The notes below the pieces were generated by a model that saw only the letters and a program-made list of their open reading frames with translations, had not been told where the DNA came from and ran no database searches. A DNA stretch of 64,000 nucleotides from Filimonas lacunae. Lineage in GTDB: Bacteria; Bacteroidota; Bacteroidia; Chitinophagales; Chitinophagaceae. The translations under genes were made by a program, and so were the position numbers. The stretch covers positions 124,001 to 188,000 of the forward strand of contig NZ_AP017422.1 in assembly GCF_002355595.1 (NCBI RefSeq), given 5' to 3'. Below are positions 24,974 to 33,894 of this stretch, in pieces (within the stretch, counting starts at the first letter, position 1; every line of letters starts with the position of its first letter).

Positions 24974-26395
24974 ATGAGAGAGCATCCTTACAGTGAAGAT
25001 AGAGAAGAAATAAACGAGTTGTTGGTACAATACGAAAACCTGAAAACTGGCAGAGGCCATTCTTTTTTGGAAGAAGAAGCCTTTGAGCGCATTATCGACT
25101 ACTTTGATGAACGGGATGATTTACCCGGTGCATTGGAGGCAGCAGAAACAGGTTTAGAGTATTTTCCGTATTCCTCGCAGCTGCTGATTAAAAAAGCAGA
25201 CATATTACTGGCAACCCGCAAATACCACGAAGCCCTTGAGGTGCTTGAGCATGCCGAGTTGTTCGACTCACAGGATATTAACCTTTTCATTTTAAAAACT
25301 GACGCATACCTGGCGCTGGATCAGCAGGAGAAAGCAGTACAACTGCTGGAAGATGCCTTACAGCTGTTTACAGGGGAAGAGCGTATTGACCTGCTTTTTG
25401 AATTGTCGGATGTGTACGACGATTACGAAGAGTTTGACAAAGTGTTTGATTGTTTGAAAATGATATTGCAGGAAGAGCCGGGTAATGAGGAAGCGTTATA
25501 CAAAATTTGTTTCTGGACCGACTTTACGGGAAGAAACGAAGAAAGCATAAAACTGCATTTACAGATCATAGATGAACAACCTTTTAACGAGCTGGCCTGG
25601 TTTAACCTGGCCGCCAGTTACCAGGGAATAAAACTATACGAAAAGGCTATTGATGCCTATCAATACGCCATTGTTATAGACGAAAAATTTGATTACGCTT
25701 ATCGTAACATGGGCGATGCCTATATACGGTTGCGCAAATACAAAGAAGCTATAGAAGCGTTGGAGAAAGTGCTGGAGCTTACCAGGCCGGAAGAAGTGAT
25801 ATACGAGGCCATAGGCCATTGTTATCACAGGCTGGGAAATTTTGCACAGGCGAGAATTCATTATCGCAAGGCTTCACACATGAATCCGGAAGACAGCAAA
25901 CTGTATTATAAAATTGCCGCTACTTATATAAGTGAGCAGCAGTGGGACAATGCTGTAAAGAACCTTGATTCTGCTATGCGTTTGCAGAAATCAGTGCCAG
26001 AGTACAACCTCGCTATGGGGCAATGTAAAATGGAGCAGGAAAAATATAAAGAAGCTATTCAGTATTTCAGTGTAGTAATACGCAGCAAAGCAAAGAATGT
26101 AGCGGGCTGGGAAGCACTGATACGTTGTTTGTTTAAAGCTGGTTTTTATGAAGAAGTGCTGGAGCAGTGCCGTGCTGCTTTGAAAGCCACAGACGAAAAG
26201 CCGCTCTTTTATTTTTATGCCTGCGCCGGTTATTTTTCACTGGGTATGCCTAAAGAAGCTTTATTGTATTTAGAGCATGGCATGGAAAAAGCACCTAAGC
26301 TGGTAAAGAAAATACTGGAGTTAATGCCGGCTATGTTACAGAACAATCAGGTGGTAGATTTGATTGCACGCTACAAAAAAGGCCACAAAATTTAA
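24974..26395 (+). CDS. Cytoplasmic TPR-repeat protein
   Basis: A 473-residue protein without signal peptide, made almost entirely of tetratricopeptide repeats. About eleven can be followed, the clearest being AWFNLAASYQGIKLYEKAIDAYQYAI, AYRNMGDAYIRLRKYKEAIEALEKVL, IYEAIGHCYHRLGNFAQARIHYRKA and LYYKIAATYISEQQWDNAVKNLDSA. It is very acidic at the N-terminus (YSEDREEINELL). It likely scaffolds a protein complex; no catalytic domain is present. Long TPR proteins of this type are widely conserved in Bacteroidota and often lie upstream of the phosphosulfolactate synthase-like gene, as here (87 bases). Confidence 0.8.
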   Translation: MREHPYSEDREEINELLVQYENLKTGRGHSFLEEEAFERIIDYFDERDDLPGALEAAETGLEYFPYSSQLLIKKADILLATRKYHEALEVLEHAELFDSQDINLFILKTDAYLALDQQEKAVQLLEDALQLFTGEERIDLLFELSDVYDDYEEFDKVFDCLKMILQEEPGNEEALYKICFWTDFTGRNEESIKLHLQIIDEQPFNELAWFNLAASYQGIKLYEKAIDAYQYAIVIDEKFDYAYRNMGDAYIRLRKYKEAIEALEKVLELTRPEEVIYEAIGHCYHRLGNFAQARIHYRKASHMNPEDSKLYYKIAATYISEQQWDNAVKNLDSAMRLQKSVPEYNLAMGQCKMEQEKYKEAIQYFSVVIRSKAKNVAGWEALIRCLFKAGFYEEVLEQCRAALKATDEKPLFYFYACAGYFSLGMPKEALLYLEHGMEKAPKLVKKILELMPAMLQNNQVVDLIARYKKGHKI

Positions 26396-26456
26396 CATTC
26401 ACAGGAAATTAGGACATACGTTTTTTTCTAATGTACCTCATTTGAGGTGCGTTTCC

Positions 26457-26464
26457 TATTTTTG
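26457..26464 (+). promoter_or_regulatory. Putative -7 promoter box
   Basis: TATTTTTG followed by C matches the Bacteroidota TAnnTTTG element and lies 19 bases before the preferred start codon of the next gene. The upstream -33 TTG element is not convincing at the right distance. Confidence 0.35.
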
Positions 26465-26482
26465 CAGCCTTCAATGAACGTT

Positions 26483-27265
26483 ATGATGAATTTCTCTTTA
26501 ACGCAAATGCCGGATAGGAACGTTAAGCCAAGGATTGATGGAGTGACGATGGTGATGGACAAGGGTCTTAGCATTAATGAAGTACATAATTTCCTAAGCG
26601 TTGCGTTACCTCATGTTGATATTATTAAGCTTGGATTTGGCACCTCTTTCGTTACCCCTAATCTTAGGGAGAAAATTGAAGTATACCAATCTTACAATCT
26701 GCCTATTTACTTTGGCGGCACCTTGTTTGAAGCCTTTCTGATCAGAAATCAATTTGAAGATTATATTAAGGTTTGCCAGGATTATAATATCCAGTATGTA
26801 GAAGTGAGTGATGGTTCTATTACTATCCCTCATGCTGAGAAATGCGGTTATATCGAAAAACTGACCAAATACTTTACCGTATTAAGTGAAGTGGGTAGTA
26901 AAGATGCCGCACATATCATACCTCCTTATAAGTGGATTGAACAAATGAGCGCAGAACTGGAAGCCGGAGCTTCCTATGTAATTGCCGAAGCGCGTGAAGC
27001 GGGTAACGTAGGCATTTACAGGGGCAGTGGAGAAGTGCGTGAAGGGCTGGTGCAGGAAATTCTTACCCAAATCCCTGGTGAGAAAATTTTATGGGAAGCG
27101 CCACAGAAATCACAGCAATTATACTTCCTGGAACTGTTGGGTTGTAATGTAAACCTGGGTAACATTGCCCCGCACGAAGTTATTGCGCTGGAAGCTATGC
27201 GTATAGGCCTGCGTGGCGATACATTTAATTTATATCTTGATCAACTAACAACTGCTAAGAAATAA
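26483..27265 (+). CDS. Phosphosulfolactate synthase-like protein (ComA family)
   Basis: A TIM-barrel protein of 260 residues from the start at 26483 (MMNFSLTQMPDR); an ATG at 26474 is possible but would leave almost no leader after the -7 box. The sequence follows ComA: GVTMVMDKGLS, VDIIKLGFGTSFV, YFGGTLFEAFLIRNQ, VEVSDGSITIP, ASYVIAEAREAGNVGIYR and GCNVNLGNIAPHEVIALEAMRIGLRGDT. In methanogens ComA adds sulfite to phosphoenolpyruvate to start coenzyme M synthesis. No other coenzyme M gene is here, so in this organism it may serve sulfonate metabolism or another aldol-type reaction. It overlaps aroE by one base. Confidence 0.85.
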   Translation: MMNFSLTQMPDRNVKPRIDGVTMVMDKGLSINEVHNFLSVALPHVDIIKLGFGTSFVTPNLREKIEVYQSYNLPIYFGGTLFEAFLIRNQFEDYIKVCQDYNIQYVEVSDGSITIPHAEKCGYIEKLTKYFTVLSEVGSKDAAHIIPPYKWIEQMSAELEAGASYVIAEAREAGNVGIYRGSGEVREGLVQEILTQIPGEKILWEAPQKSQQLYFLELLGCNVNLGNIAPHEVIALEAMRIGLRGDTFNLYLDQLTTAKK

Positions 27266-27996
27266 TGAGAACATTTGGCATATTGGGATATCCTTTAACC
27301 CATTCTTTTTCGCAAGGCTATTTCAGAGAGAAGTTTGAGAAGGAAGGTATTGCAGATGCTGAGTTTCAATTATTCTCTTATCCTGAAATAGCCAGCGTGC
27401 GCGACATACTGGCTACAGAAAAGAACCTGGAAGGTTTTTGCATTACTATTCCTCATAAAAAAAGCATTTTGTCTTTCCTGCACGAAACTTCTGAAGTAGT
27501 GCAGGATATGGGCGCCTGTAATTGCGTTCGTATTAAAGAGGGAAAGCTGATTGGATATAATACAGATGTGGTAGGGTTTGAGCAAAGTTTTGCGCCTTTA
27601 TTACAGCCGCATCATCAGCAGGGATTAATTTTAGGTACCGGAGGGGCAGCTGCTGCGGTGGAATATATTTTAAAAAAGAGGGGCATTGCTTACAAATTTG
27701 TGTCACGCACAAAAACTGTAGATAATTTAACCTACGATGAATTATCTCCGGAAGTAATGGAAGCCTATACAGTAGTGGTGAATTGTACGCCATTAGGCAC
27801 TTATCCTAATATAGAGCAGTATCCGGATATTCCTTACGCTCTTTTAACCGATCGTCATTATTTATACGACCTGGTATATAACCCGCCACTGACGCAGTTT
27901 CTGGCGAAAGGACAACAACAGGGGGCCGCTGTTAAAAACGGCCATGATATGTTGTTGATACAGGCAGAAGAGAACTGGAAAATATGGAACAGGTAA
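27265..27996 (+). CDS. aroE: Shikimate dehydrogenase
   Basis: A 243-residue NADP-dependent dehydrogenase that reduces 3-dehydroshikimate to shikimate in aromatic amino-acid synthesis. Motifs: GYPLTHSFSQ (substrate serines), GFCITIPHKK with the catalytic lysine, GYNTDVVGFE with the catalytic aspartate, the nucleotide-binding GTGGAAAAVEY, NCTPLGTYPN and NGHDMLLIQAEENW. It is a little short compared with the E. coli enzyme. Its ATG shares one base with the stop codon of the ComA-like gene, so the two are translated together. Confidence 0.94.
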   Translation: MRTFGILGYPLTHSFSQGYFREKFEKEGIADAEFQLFSYPEIASVRDILATEKNLEGFCITIPHKKSILSFLHETSEVVQDMGACNCVRIKEGKLIGYNTDVVGFEQSFAPLLQPHHQQGLILGTGGAAAAVEYILKKRGIAYKFVSRTKTVDNLTYDELSPEVMEAYTVVVNCTPLGTYPNIEQYPDIPYALLTDRHYLYDLVYNPPLTQFLAKGQQQGAAVKNGHDMLLIQAEENWKIWNR

Positions 27997-27998
27997 TT

Positions 27999-28448
27999 CT
28001 AAGAAATTACCTGTTGATTGCCGGTTAACTTTTCAATGGCTTCTGTTGGTACGGCTGTTTTCTTCTTTTCAGCATAGTTGAAGCACGTCATCCCTGTTTT
28101 GGCTTTACCTGCCAGCTTGGTGCCATCAGGCGTAATCAATTCCAGTAAATAATAAATATCAAAGCCAAGTTTGTCAAAGCCGGTTGCGGCTACTGAAATA
28201 CGAACAGCATCGCCGTAGCTGAGTTCGTGTTTGTATTCTATAGCAGAGTCGGTCATAATAAGGCTGGTATCTGCAAATTGTAATTCTGTGTAGCCATGTT
28301 GGTGCAGAAACTGCATCCTGGCTTCGTGAATGAGTGATAGAAATACATCATTGCCTACATGGCCGCCATAATTAAGATCGGTAATACGTATAGGTAGTTC
28401 TGTGGTAAAGGTGAACTGTTGGGGCAATTGTAACTTAATCCTGTCCAT
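27999..28448 (-). CDS. Acyl-CoA thioesterase (4HBT hot-dog fold)
   Basis: A 149-residue hot-dog thioesterase. The active-site region reads RITDLNYGGHVGNDVFLSLIHEARMQFL, the pattern of the 4-hydroxybenzoyl-CoA thioesterase family (D...GHVxN with E on the following helix). The remaining strands, ITMT-like IEYKHELSYGDAVRISV and GFDIYYLLEL, complete the fold. It likely hydrolyses an acyl-CoA in the cytoplasm; chain length and pathway are unknown. It converges with aroE, the two stops being 2 bases apart. Confidence 0.85.
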   Translation of the reverse strand: MDRIKLQLPQQFTFTTELPIRITDLNYGGHVGNDVFLSLIHEARMQFLHQHGYTELQFADTSLIMTDSAIEYKHELSYGDAVRISVAATGFDKLGFDIYYLLELITPDGTKLAGKAKTGMTCFNYAEKKKTAVPTEAIEKLTGNQQVIS

Positions 28449-28483
28449 AGTGAGTGTGCTGCGTATATAAAAAAAGCCGTGGT

Positions 28484-29068
28484 TTATTGCTGCTGCAAAA
28501 ATTGAATGAGTTTATCAGTGGCTTTACGTCTGTGGCTGAATACATTTTTTTCTTCCATAGTCATTTCTGCAAAGGTGGTGTTGCCGCCATCCGGTATAAA
28601 CACAGGATCGTAACCAAAACCGGAAACGCCTTTTTGTTCAGCTATAATTTGTCCTTCGCAAATACCTTCAAATAAATATTCCTGGTTATTCCAGATTAAG
28701 GAAATAACAGTTCTGAAACGGGCCTTGCGGTTGGGTTGACCGGCCAGGTTGGTTAGCAGCTTATCTATGTTATCCTGTGTACTTCTGTCTTCTCCTGCGT
28801 AGCGGGCGCTTTTTACACCTGGTTCGCCATTCAGGGCAGCAACTTCAAGGCCGGTGTCTTCGCTAAAGCAGTTTTGTTGAGTAATTTGATGAATTACGGA
28901 TGATTTTTCACTGGCATTCGCCTCCAGTGTAGGGTGTGGCTCAGGAATATCAATGTCGATGCCTGCTTCTTTTAATGTGATGATATTAAAACGGCTACCG
29001 GTTACCTTTTTTATCTCTTCTATCTTATGCTGATTGTTGGTAGCAAATACCAGTGTTACCTCACTCAT
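28484..29068 (-). CDS. rdgB: Non-canonical purine NTP pyrophosphatase
   Basis: A 194-residue HAM1/RdgB enzyme which hydrolyses ITP, dITP and XTP to keep deaminated purines out of DNA. Motifs: LVFATNNQHKIEEIK at the N-terminus, SEDTGLEVAALNGEPGVKSARYAG (catalytic aspartate and GxPGxxSARY), and GFGYDPVFIPDGGNTTFAEM with SHRRKA near the end. Normal family length. Its start overlaps the stop of the upstream gene by four bases (ATGA), so it is translationally coupled to it. Confidence 0.95.
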   Translation of the reverse strand: MSEVTLVFATNNQHKIEEIKKVTGSRFNIITLKEAGIDIDIPEPHPTLEANASEKSSVIHQITQQNCFSEDTGLEVAALNGEPGVKSARYAGEDRSTQDNIDKLLTNLAGQPNRKARFRTVISLIWNNQEYLFEGICEGQIIAEQKGVSGFGYDPVFIPDGGNTTFAEMTMEEKNVFSHRRKATDKLIQFLQQQ

Positions 29069-29637
29069 ATATTAAACATTTTTTTCAGACTTAACCAGAG
29101 TCTGCTTTTTTGCAATTTGGCATCTTCCGATGCTCCCAGCATGGTTTGCAGGGCAGGTGCGTATGTAAAAGTACAGTTATTGAATTGCTGTACCTGGTTG
29201 TAAGGAATGCTGAAAGGTAACTGCATGGTTTCGAGCGATACGTCGAACAGGATACAGCTGTTAATTTGCAAAAATTGCTGCAGGCGTGCGAACGGGTAGG
29301 GGTAGCGGGCATAATTCACTACCGCAATATCTGCCATGTTCAATTTACAGGCGTTTAATATGCCGGTAAGCAGCTGTAATACGTCATCGGCCAGATACAC
29401 GTTATCAGGGTCATTTACCACCACCACCACGCCACGGGCATTACCACCTAATACCCATTTTTCGGGAGGGGTATCGGGCAGGGCAGCAGCAGGAGAACTA
29501 ACCGGAACAGGCGTTTGTTTTGCCGGTACCGGAGTGTTTTTTTCCGTTGCTACACCCGCCTCGTCTGAGGCGATAAGTGTATCTTTGTAAATACCAGCCA
29601 ATAAGGTAGGTGGTATCTGGAAACGTAAGCCTGACAT
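29065..29637 (-). CDS. Conserved Bacteroidota protein, possible HolD (DNA polymerase III psi)-like fold
   Basis: A 190-residue protein from the start at 29637 (MSGLRFQIPPTLL); the frame can extend 35 residues upstream but would run into the ilvE promoter region. An N-terminal segment is followed by a proline-rich linker (residues 25-60) and a compact alpha/beta domain: RGVVVVVNDPDNVYLADDVLQLLTGILNACKLNMADIAVVNYA, SCILFDVS, and APALQTMLG...KLQKSRLWLSLKKMF. The order and spacing recall the psi subunit of DNA polymerase III (VVVxNDP, a helix, AL, late APAL and LW), but this is my own pattern match. It overlaps rdgB by four bases. Confidence 0.65.
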   Translation of the reverse strand: MSGLRFQIPPTLLAGIYKDTLIASDEAGVATEKNTPVPAKQTPVPVSSPAAALPDTPPEKWVLGGNARGVVVVVNDPDNVYLADDVLQLLTGILNACKLNMADIAVVNYARYPYPFARLQQFLQINSCILFDVSLETMQLPFSIPYNQVQQFNNCTFTYAPALQTMLGASEDAKLQKSRLWLSLKKMFNI

Positions 29638-29701
29638 AAGTATATTATTAACGGTTGTTAGTTTTCTTGTTAATTCGTTTATTTGCAACAAAAATAGTGT
29701 T

Positions 29702-30766
29702 ATGATAGATGCTTTGGAAATACAGGTTACGAAGGTGGCCAAAAGTAAGCTGAACGACCTGAACCTGGAGAATATTCCTTTCGGTAAATATTTTACCGAC
29801 CATATGCTGGAAGCTGAATATGCGGATGGTGAGTGGAAAACAGTAGAAATTAAGCCTTACCAGCCATTAACGCTGGACCCTTCTACTTCTGTGCTGCATT
29901 ATGGTCAGGCGATATTTGAGGGCATTAAAGCATACAAAAACGATAATGGTGAGCCATTTATCTTCCGCCCTTACGACAATTTCAAGCGTTTTAACAAATC
30001 AGCTGTTCGTATGAACATGCCGGAAGTGCCGGAAGAAATTTTTATCGAAGGCATGCGCCAGCTGATTGATATTGAAAGTGACTGGATTCCTGCTTTGAAA
30101 GAACACTCCATGTATATCCGTCCGTTTATGATTTCAACAGACGCGATGCTGGGTGTAAAACCTTCTGAAACATATAAATTCCTGGTGATATTAAGCCCCG
30201 GTGGTCCTTACTATGCCCAACCGATGAAAATAGCGGTGGAAGAACAATATACACGTGCTGCTCCGGGTGGGGTAGGTTTTTCTAAAAATGCCGGTAACTA
30301 CGGTGGAAGCATGAGAGCTGCTACGGATGCAAAAGCACAAGGTTACGACCAGGTGCTGTGGACTGACGCTGTAGAGCATAAGTGGTTACAGGAAGTGGGT
30401 ATGATGAACGTGTTTTTTGTAATTGATAATGTAGTAGTGACTCCTTCTCTGGAAGAAGGTACTATTCTGGAAGGTGTTACCAGGGCTACTGCTATTACGT
30501 TAATGAAAGAAGCAGGTTACAAAGTAGAAGAAAGAAGAGTGAACATTGACGAGCTGGTAGAAGCCTACAAAGCCGGCAAGTTTACCGAAACTTTTGGTAC
30601 AGGTACTGCTGCGGTAATTGCCCCTATCAGAGAATTGAAATACAAAGATTTTGTAATGGAGTTTGATATTAACAATTTCAAAATTTCTCCTGAGGTAAAA
30701 GCAACTTTAGCTTCTATTCGTGAAGGTAAAACTGCTGATACCCACAATTGGTTGTTTAAGATCTAA
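29702..30766 (+). CDS. ilvE: Branched-chain amino-acid aminotransferase
   Basis: A 354-residue PLP enzyme of the longer (type II, eukaryote-like) BCAT branch. Motifs: SVLHYGQAIFEGIKAYK, FNKSAVRMNMP, YIRPFMISTDAMLG, the PLP lysine in FSKNAGNYGGSM, and GTILEGVTRATAITLMKEAGY. It interconverts leucine, isoleucine and valine with their 2-keto acids. It is divergent from the preceding minus-strand gene; the 64 bases between contain TTG and TATTTG elements that may form its promoter. A strong bidirectional terminator follows. Confidence 0.94.
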   Translation: MIDALEIQVTKVAKSKLNDLNLENIPFGKYFTDHMLEAEYADGEWKTVEIKPYQPLTLDPSTSVLHYGQAIFEGIKAYKNDNGEPFIFRPYDNFKRFNKSAVRMNMPEVPEEIFIEGMRQLIDIESDWIPALKEHSMYIRPFMISTDAMLGVKPSETYKFLVILSPGGPYYAQPMKIAVEEQYTRAAPGGVGFSKNAGNYGGSMRAATDAKAQGYDQVLWTDAVEHKWLQEVGMMNVFFVIDNVVVTPSLEEGTILEGVTRATAITLMKEAGYKVEERRVNIDELVEAYKAGKFTETFGTGTAAVIAPIRELKYKDFVMEFDINNFKISPEVKATLASIREGKTADTHNWLFKI

Positions 30767-30786
30767 GTCTGATACTGCTAAAAGAT

Positions 30787-30817
30787 AAAAAGCCGGTAGC
30801 AAATGTTGCCGGCTTTT
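30787..30817. terminator. Bidirectional intrinsic terminator
   Basis: AAAAGCCGG and CCGGCTTTT form a 9-bp stem around a partly paired loop, with T-runs possible on both strands. It serves ilvE from the left and the minus-strand ATPase gene from the right. Confidence 0.7.
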
Positions 30818-30831
30818 GTTTTTATAATCTG

Positions 30832-33402
30832 CTATATACGAAAATCGACTACTGATTCGCCTGTGAAAAATTGTTCCTGCACTTCGGTCACCAGCAGCTT
30901 TTTCATATTCACCTCTGCAATTTCAGCTCTTTCAGATTGATTGGATAATATGTAAGCATGCTTTAATATTTTATATGACATCAGGCTAAAAAGTTGTATC
31001 TGGTGGTCGTTAGCCATATTGGAGGCCTTGTTAGCATAGGTAACACACCAGTTCATTTCTTTTCTTTTCTCATAATACCTGGCCCCCAGCAAGTATAACA
31101 ACGTTTTGTTAAGGGAGTCTTCTTCCGGCAGCACCTCGGCATTATTAAGCAATACAGTTATTTCATTACCAGGTATTTCGTCAGTTGACTGGTACATTAC
31201 TGATGCATATTTATGTACATAGTTGAGTAGTGTGGTTACATAGCCAGACGCTTCATGATTGTATTGTGGCAATATTTGTTGTATGGCTTCTGTAAAGTAA
31301 AACAGCTCTTTATAGGCATCCATGTACAGCATGCCATATACCGCTAATATAATATCCAGGTAGGCATGTGAATTATTTTCAGATAACGGCTGATAGATAG
31401 TATCTACAAACCTGTTAAGTATATGAGATAGCTGATCGCTTTTAATTTCATACCTGGCATAATCAAGCATTACCTCCATTATCTGTTGTGCAAACTGTAC
31501 TTCCGGCGTTTCGTAGTGCCGGGCTATCTGGCGGTATTCGCGCAGGTAAGATTCAGCACGATAGGCTTTCAGGTGCAATATAGCATTCAGGAATAGCAGG
31601 GTAAGGGTACAATGTTTCCAGGTGGCCTGTTTGGAGAGATTGAACAGTACTACCAATAACTTGCTGTTAGGCGACCCGATATGTTCGTACAATAATCCTT
31701 TGTCAAAAAAGGTTTGTATGAAGTCGTTATTCACCAGCAGGTTTTGTATCAGTTTATTCTGATCGTGTGTACCATCTGATAATTCTACTAAAAATTCGAA
31801 ATAGCGAAGCCGGTCTTTACCGGTAATATAAGAAGAGTTGAATATTTCCTGTAAGGCCTTACCATTATTCATGAAAAAGGAGTGCAGGATATACCATTTA
31901 ATAATATTTTGTTTTGCCGACTGCAGGTATTCATTTTCATATACTTTGTTCACCAGATCGGTGTTAACGGTTTGGTTATTCCGTTTCATCAGGCTCCAGC
32001 TAATAAAATACTGTTCTACATATTTATTATGGAAACTAATGCTGCGTGGTTGTGGCAGGGAATTGCCATATTGGTTTTGTTCTGCAATGAAAAAGTCGTC
32101 GATCAGCTGGCTGTAGGCAGAAGAGGTAAGCACATCTTTAATTAACGCCCAGTCGGTATCTGCCTGTTCTTTATTGCCTTCCGCTATGGCAGAAACAATT
32201 TTGTCGATAATTTTTGACTTAATTGCCGCATGGGAATCGAACTGAAAATGGTGACGTGAGTTGGTGTCTATGATTTTATATATTAATGCTTCTTCAGTTT
32301 TGGGGCGCATTGATTTATCGGGCATCATGGTGAGCATAATGTCCAGGTAGCGTGGGTAAGACAATAGCTCCAGCAGATCGCCTGACAGGCTATCGGTTAC
32401 CTGGCGTGCTGCATGGTGGGATGCCAGTATTTTCCTTATCTCGCCGGGAGATAGAGGAAGAGTATGGTGGATTACGTTTTCGTAAGGATAAGAATTATCT
32501 ATAAACACACGGGAGTGGAAGAAGCTGGGGCTGAAATAAGCATGTACCAGTTTGGTCCAGGTAGAAGGGCGTAAAGCCAGGATTACTTTAACCCAACCGG
32601 TGGCGTTATTATAGTTAATGAATTCTATAATGTTTGCATATATTAGTTTCAGCTTATCTGCTGAGAAAGTTCTTTCATCAAACCCCTCAATAATAATAAC
32701 CAGTTTATCTTCTTTCCTTTTAATGGCTTCGAGTGCTGTAATTTCTTCATGCAACAGGTTCAGGTCTTTGCTAAACCATTCAGATATAGGATGTTTTTGT
32801 AAAGCAACTGTTTGTGCTTGTTGTATGTTTATAAAACAGCATATATCATTGGGGAAGATAGGGGAGCTTCCCAGCCATAATTTTAAAGCGGTGTGGGCAA
32901 GACCAATAGACTTGCCAAAGCCGGCAGGAGCCACTATAGGGGCTATTGACTGGCTGGTAAGCATAAATTTTTTAATAAAGGCGGTTAGCTCTTCCCTGTG
33001 CAGGGTTTCGGCAAACGGAATGCCTGAACTGTTTTTGATAGCCTGAACAGTATAACGTGAATATTTGGAACTGGTGTTTTTAAGATTCTCCCATTTGTTG
33101 GGATTGTCTACCACCGTAGTGGTAGCTATAGCGGGCATGGTACTTTTATAAAATACATCCCAGTTGGGATGACCCAGGTATTCGGCCAGTGTATCAAGCG
33201 TATAAATAGAAAAGTCAAAACTTCTCCTGGCAAATCCCAGCAGCCGCTTTAACGTTGTTTCACTTACCGTTTTACCGGTTTGGGCAAGAATATCGTTTGA
33301 CAGGGCTTTGCACTCTGCCGGTGTGATGCTTTTCTTCCCAAATCTTGACAAAACCTTATTCACCAATGAGTTAATAACTTCATCTTCAATGAATGTTCTC
33401 AT
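30832..33402 (-). CDS. NACHT/STAND-like P-loop ATPase with N-terminal HTH-like domain
   Basis: An 856-residue protein. Residues 20-90 form a small helical domain (CKALSNDILAQTGKTVSETTLKRLLGF...STLDTLAEYLGHPNWDVF-type) found at the N-terminus of many Bacteroidota proteins and resembling a helix-turn-helix. The ATPase follows: Walker A APAGFGKS at about 159-166 and Walker B KLVIIIEGFDER at about 234-245, with a conserved ILALRPSTW sensor region. The C-terminal ~450 residues are helical and repeat-like, suggesting a sensing superstructure. The order (signal domain, NTPase, helical repeats) is that of STAND proteins used in signalling, phage defence and regulated cell death, but no effector enzyme is recognisable, so its function is unknown. 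It is a single-gene unit. Confidence 0.7.
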   Translation of the reverse strand: MRTFIEDEVINSLVNKVLSRFGKKSITPAECKALSNDILAQTGKTVSETTLKRLLGFARRSFDFSIYTLDTLAEYLGHPNWDVFYKSTMPAIATTTVVDNPNKWENLKNTSSKYSRYTVQAIKNSSGIPFAETLHREELTAFIKKFMLTSQSIAPIVAPAGFGKSIGLAHTALKLWLGSSPIFPNDICCFINIQQAQTVALQKHPISEWFSKDLNLLHEEITALEAIKRKEDKLVIIIEGFDERTFSADKLKLIYANIIEFINYNNATGWVKVILALRPSTWTKLVHAYFSPSFFHSRVFIDNSYPYENVIHHTLPLSPGEIRKILASHHAARQVTDSLSGDLLELLSYPRYLDIMLTMMPDKSMRPKTEEALIYKIIDTNSRHHFQFDSHAAIKSKIIDKIVSAIAEGNKEQADTDWALIKDVLTSSAYSQLIDDFFIAEQNQYGNSLPQPRSISFHNKYVEQYFISWSLMKRNNQTVNTDLVNKVYENEYLQSAKQNIIKWYILHSFFMNNGKALQEIFNSSYITGKDRLRYFEFLVELSDGTHDQNKLIQNLLVNNDFIQTFFDKGLLYEHIGSPNSKLLVVLFNLSKQATWKHCTLTLLFLNAILHLKAYRAESYLREYRQIARHYETPEVQFAQQIMEVMLDYARYEIKSDQLSHILNRFVDTIYQPLSENNSHAYLDIILAVYGMLYMDAYKELFYFTEAIQQILPQYNHEASGYVTTLLNYVHKYASVMYQSTDEIPGNEITVLLNNAEVLPEEDSLNKTLLYLLGARYYEKRKEMNWCVTYANKASNMANDHQIQLFSLMSYKILKHAYILSNQSERAEIAEVNMKKLLVTEVQEQFFTGESVVDFRI

Positions 33403-33894
33403 GCAATTAAGGCTTCCCTAGGTTTGAATTGGATTTGATGTTTTCGTTCACACAAAGAAAAAAGATAAATGAATATATAGATAATCCTGAACAAAATGAA
33501 CAGGATTAGAAAAAGATAAAATTGTGAACAGGATGACTCTAGTGAATATAATGAATAATTTTAATTTCTCTATGATTTTACATTTGTTACAGATTTCATA
33601 AAAACGCCCTGTTTTAAAACGCCGTATTAAAACGTATTAAAATAGGCTTTAAGGGAAATCTGATGCTTGCTGATTTCAATAGAACAGATGTATTGCGCTG
33701 CGCTTTTGAAGTAAAGAAACGTCTCCCATTTAAAATCCAATATGCCCGTAACGGCTTCTGTTCAGTATGTGAACTGCCTGAACAGAACCTGGCTGTCAAG
33801 TTCGATTGAATATCCAATATTTTCTGAATGCCTCTGTATGCAAGGCTATGCCTGGCATGAACAGAACTCTAAAAGAAATATTAATTCACGGAAT
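33403..33894. other. Long intergenic region between ATPase and giant adhesin genes
   Basis: About 490 bases, AT-rich near the ATPase gene. It holds a 27-base inverted repeat (listed separately) and several copies of TGAACAG (near 33496, 33534, 33778 and 33857). The plus-strand frame of the adhesin stays open back to 33742, but the signal peptide shows that translation starts at 33895 or just after. No RNA gene was recognised. Both divergent promoters must lie here. Confidence 0.5.
33482..33508. promoter_or_regulatory. Inverted repeat, possible operator
   Basis: TAATCCTG (33482-33489) and CAGGATTA (33501-33508) are perfect inverted copies separated by 11 bases, with TGAACA-like half-sites inside. 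It lies about 80 bases before the ATPase start and 390 before the adhesin. There is no T-run, so a protein-binding site is likelier than a terminator. Confidence 0.35.

Noticed and set aside
33482-33508. The palindrome as a transcription terminator
   Set aside because: AT-rich stem, long spacer and no T-run; no gene ends there.
33742-33894. A 51-codon upstream extension of the giant adhesin
   Set aside because: It would place the clear signal peptide inside the protein; the start at 33895 is natural.
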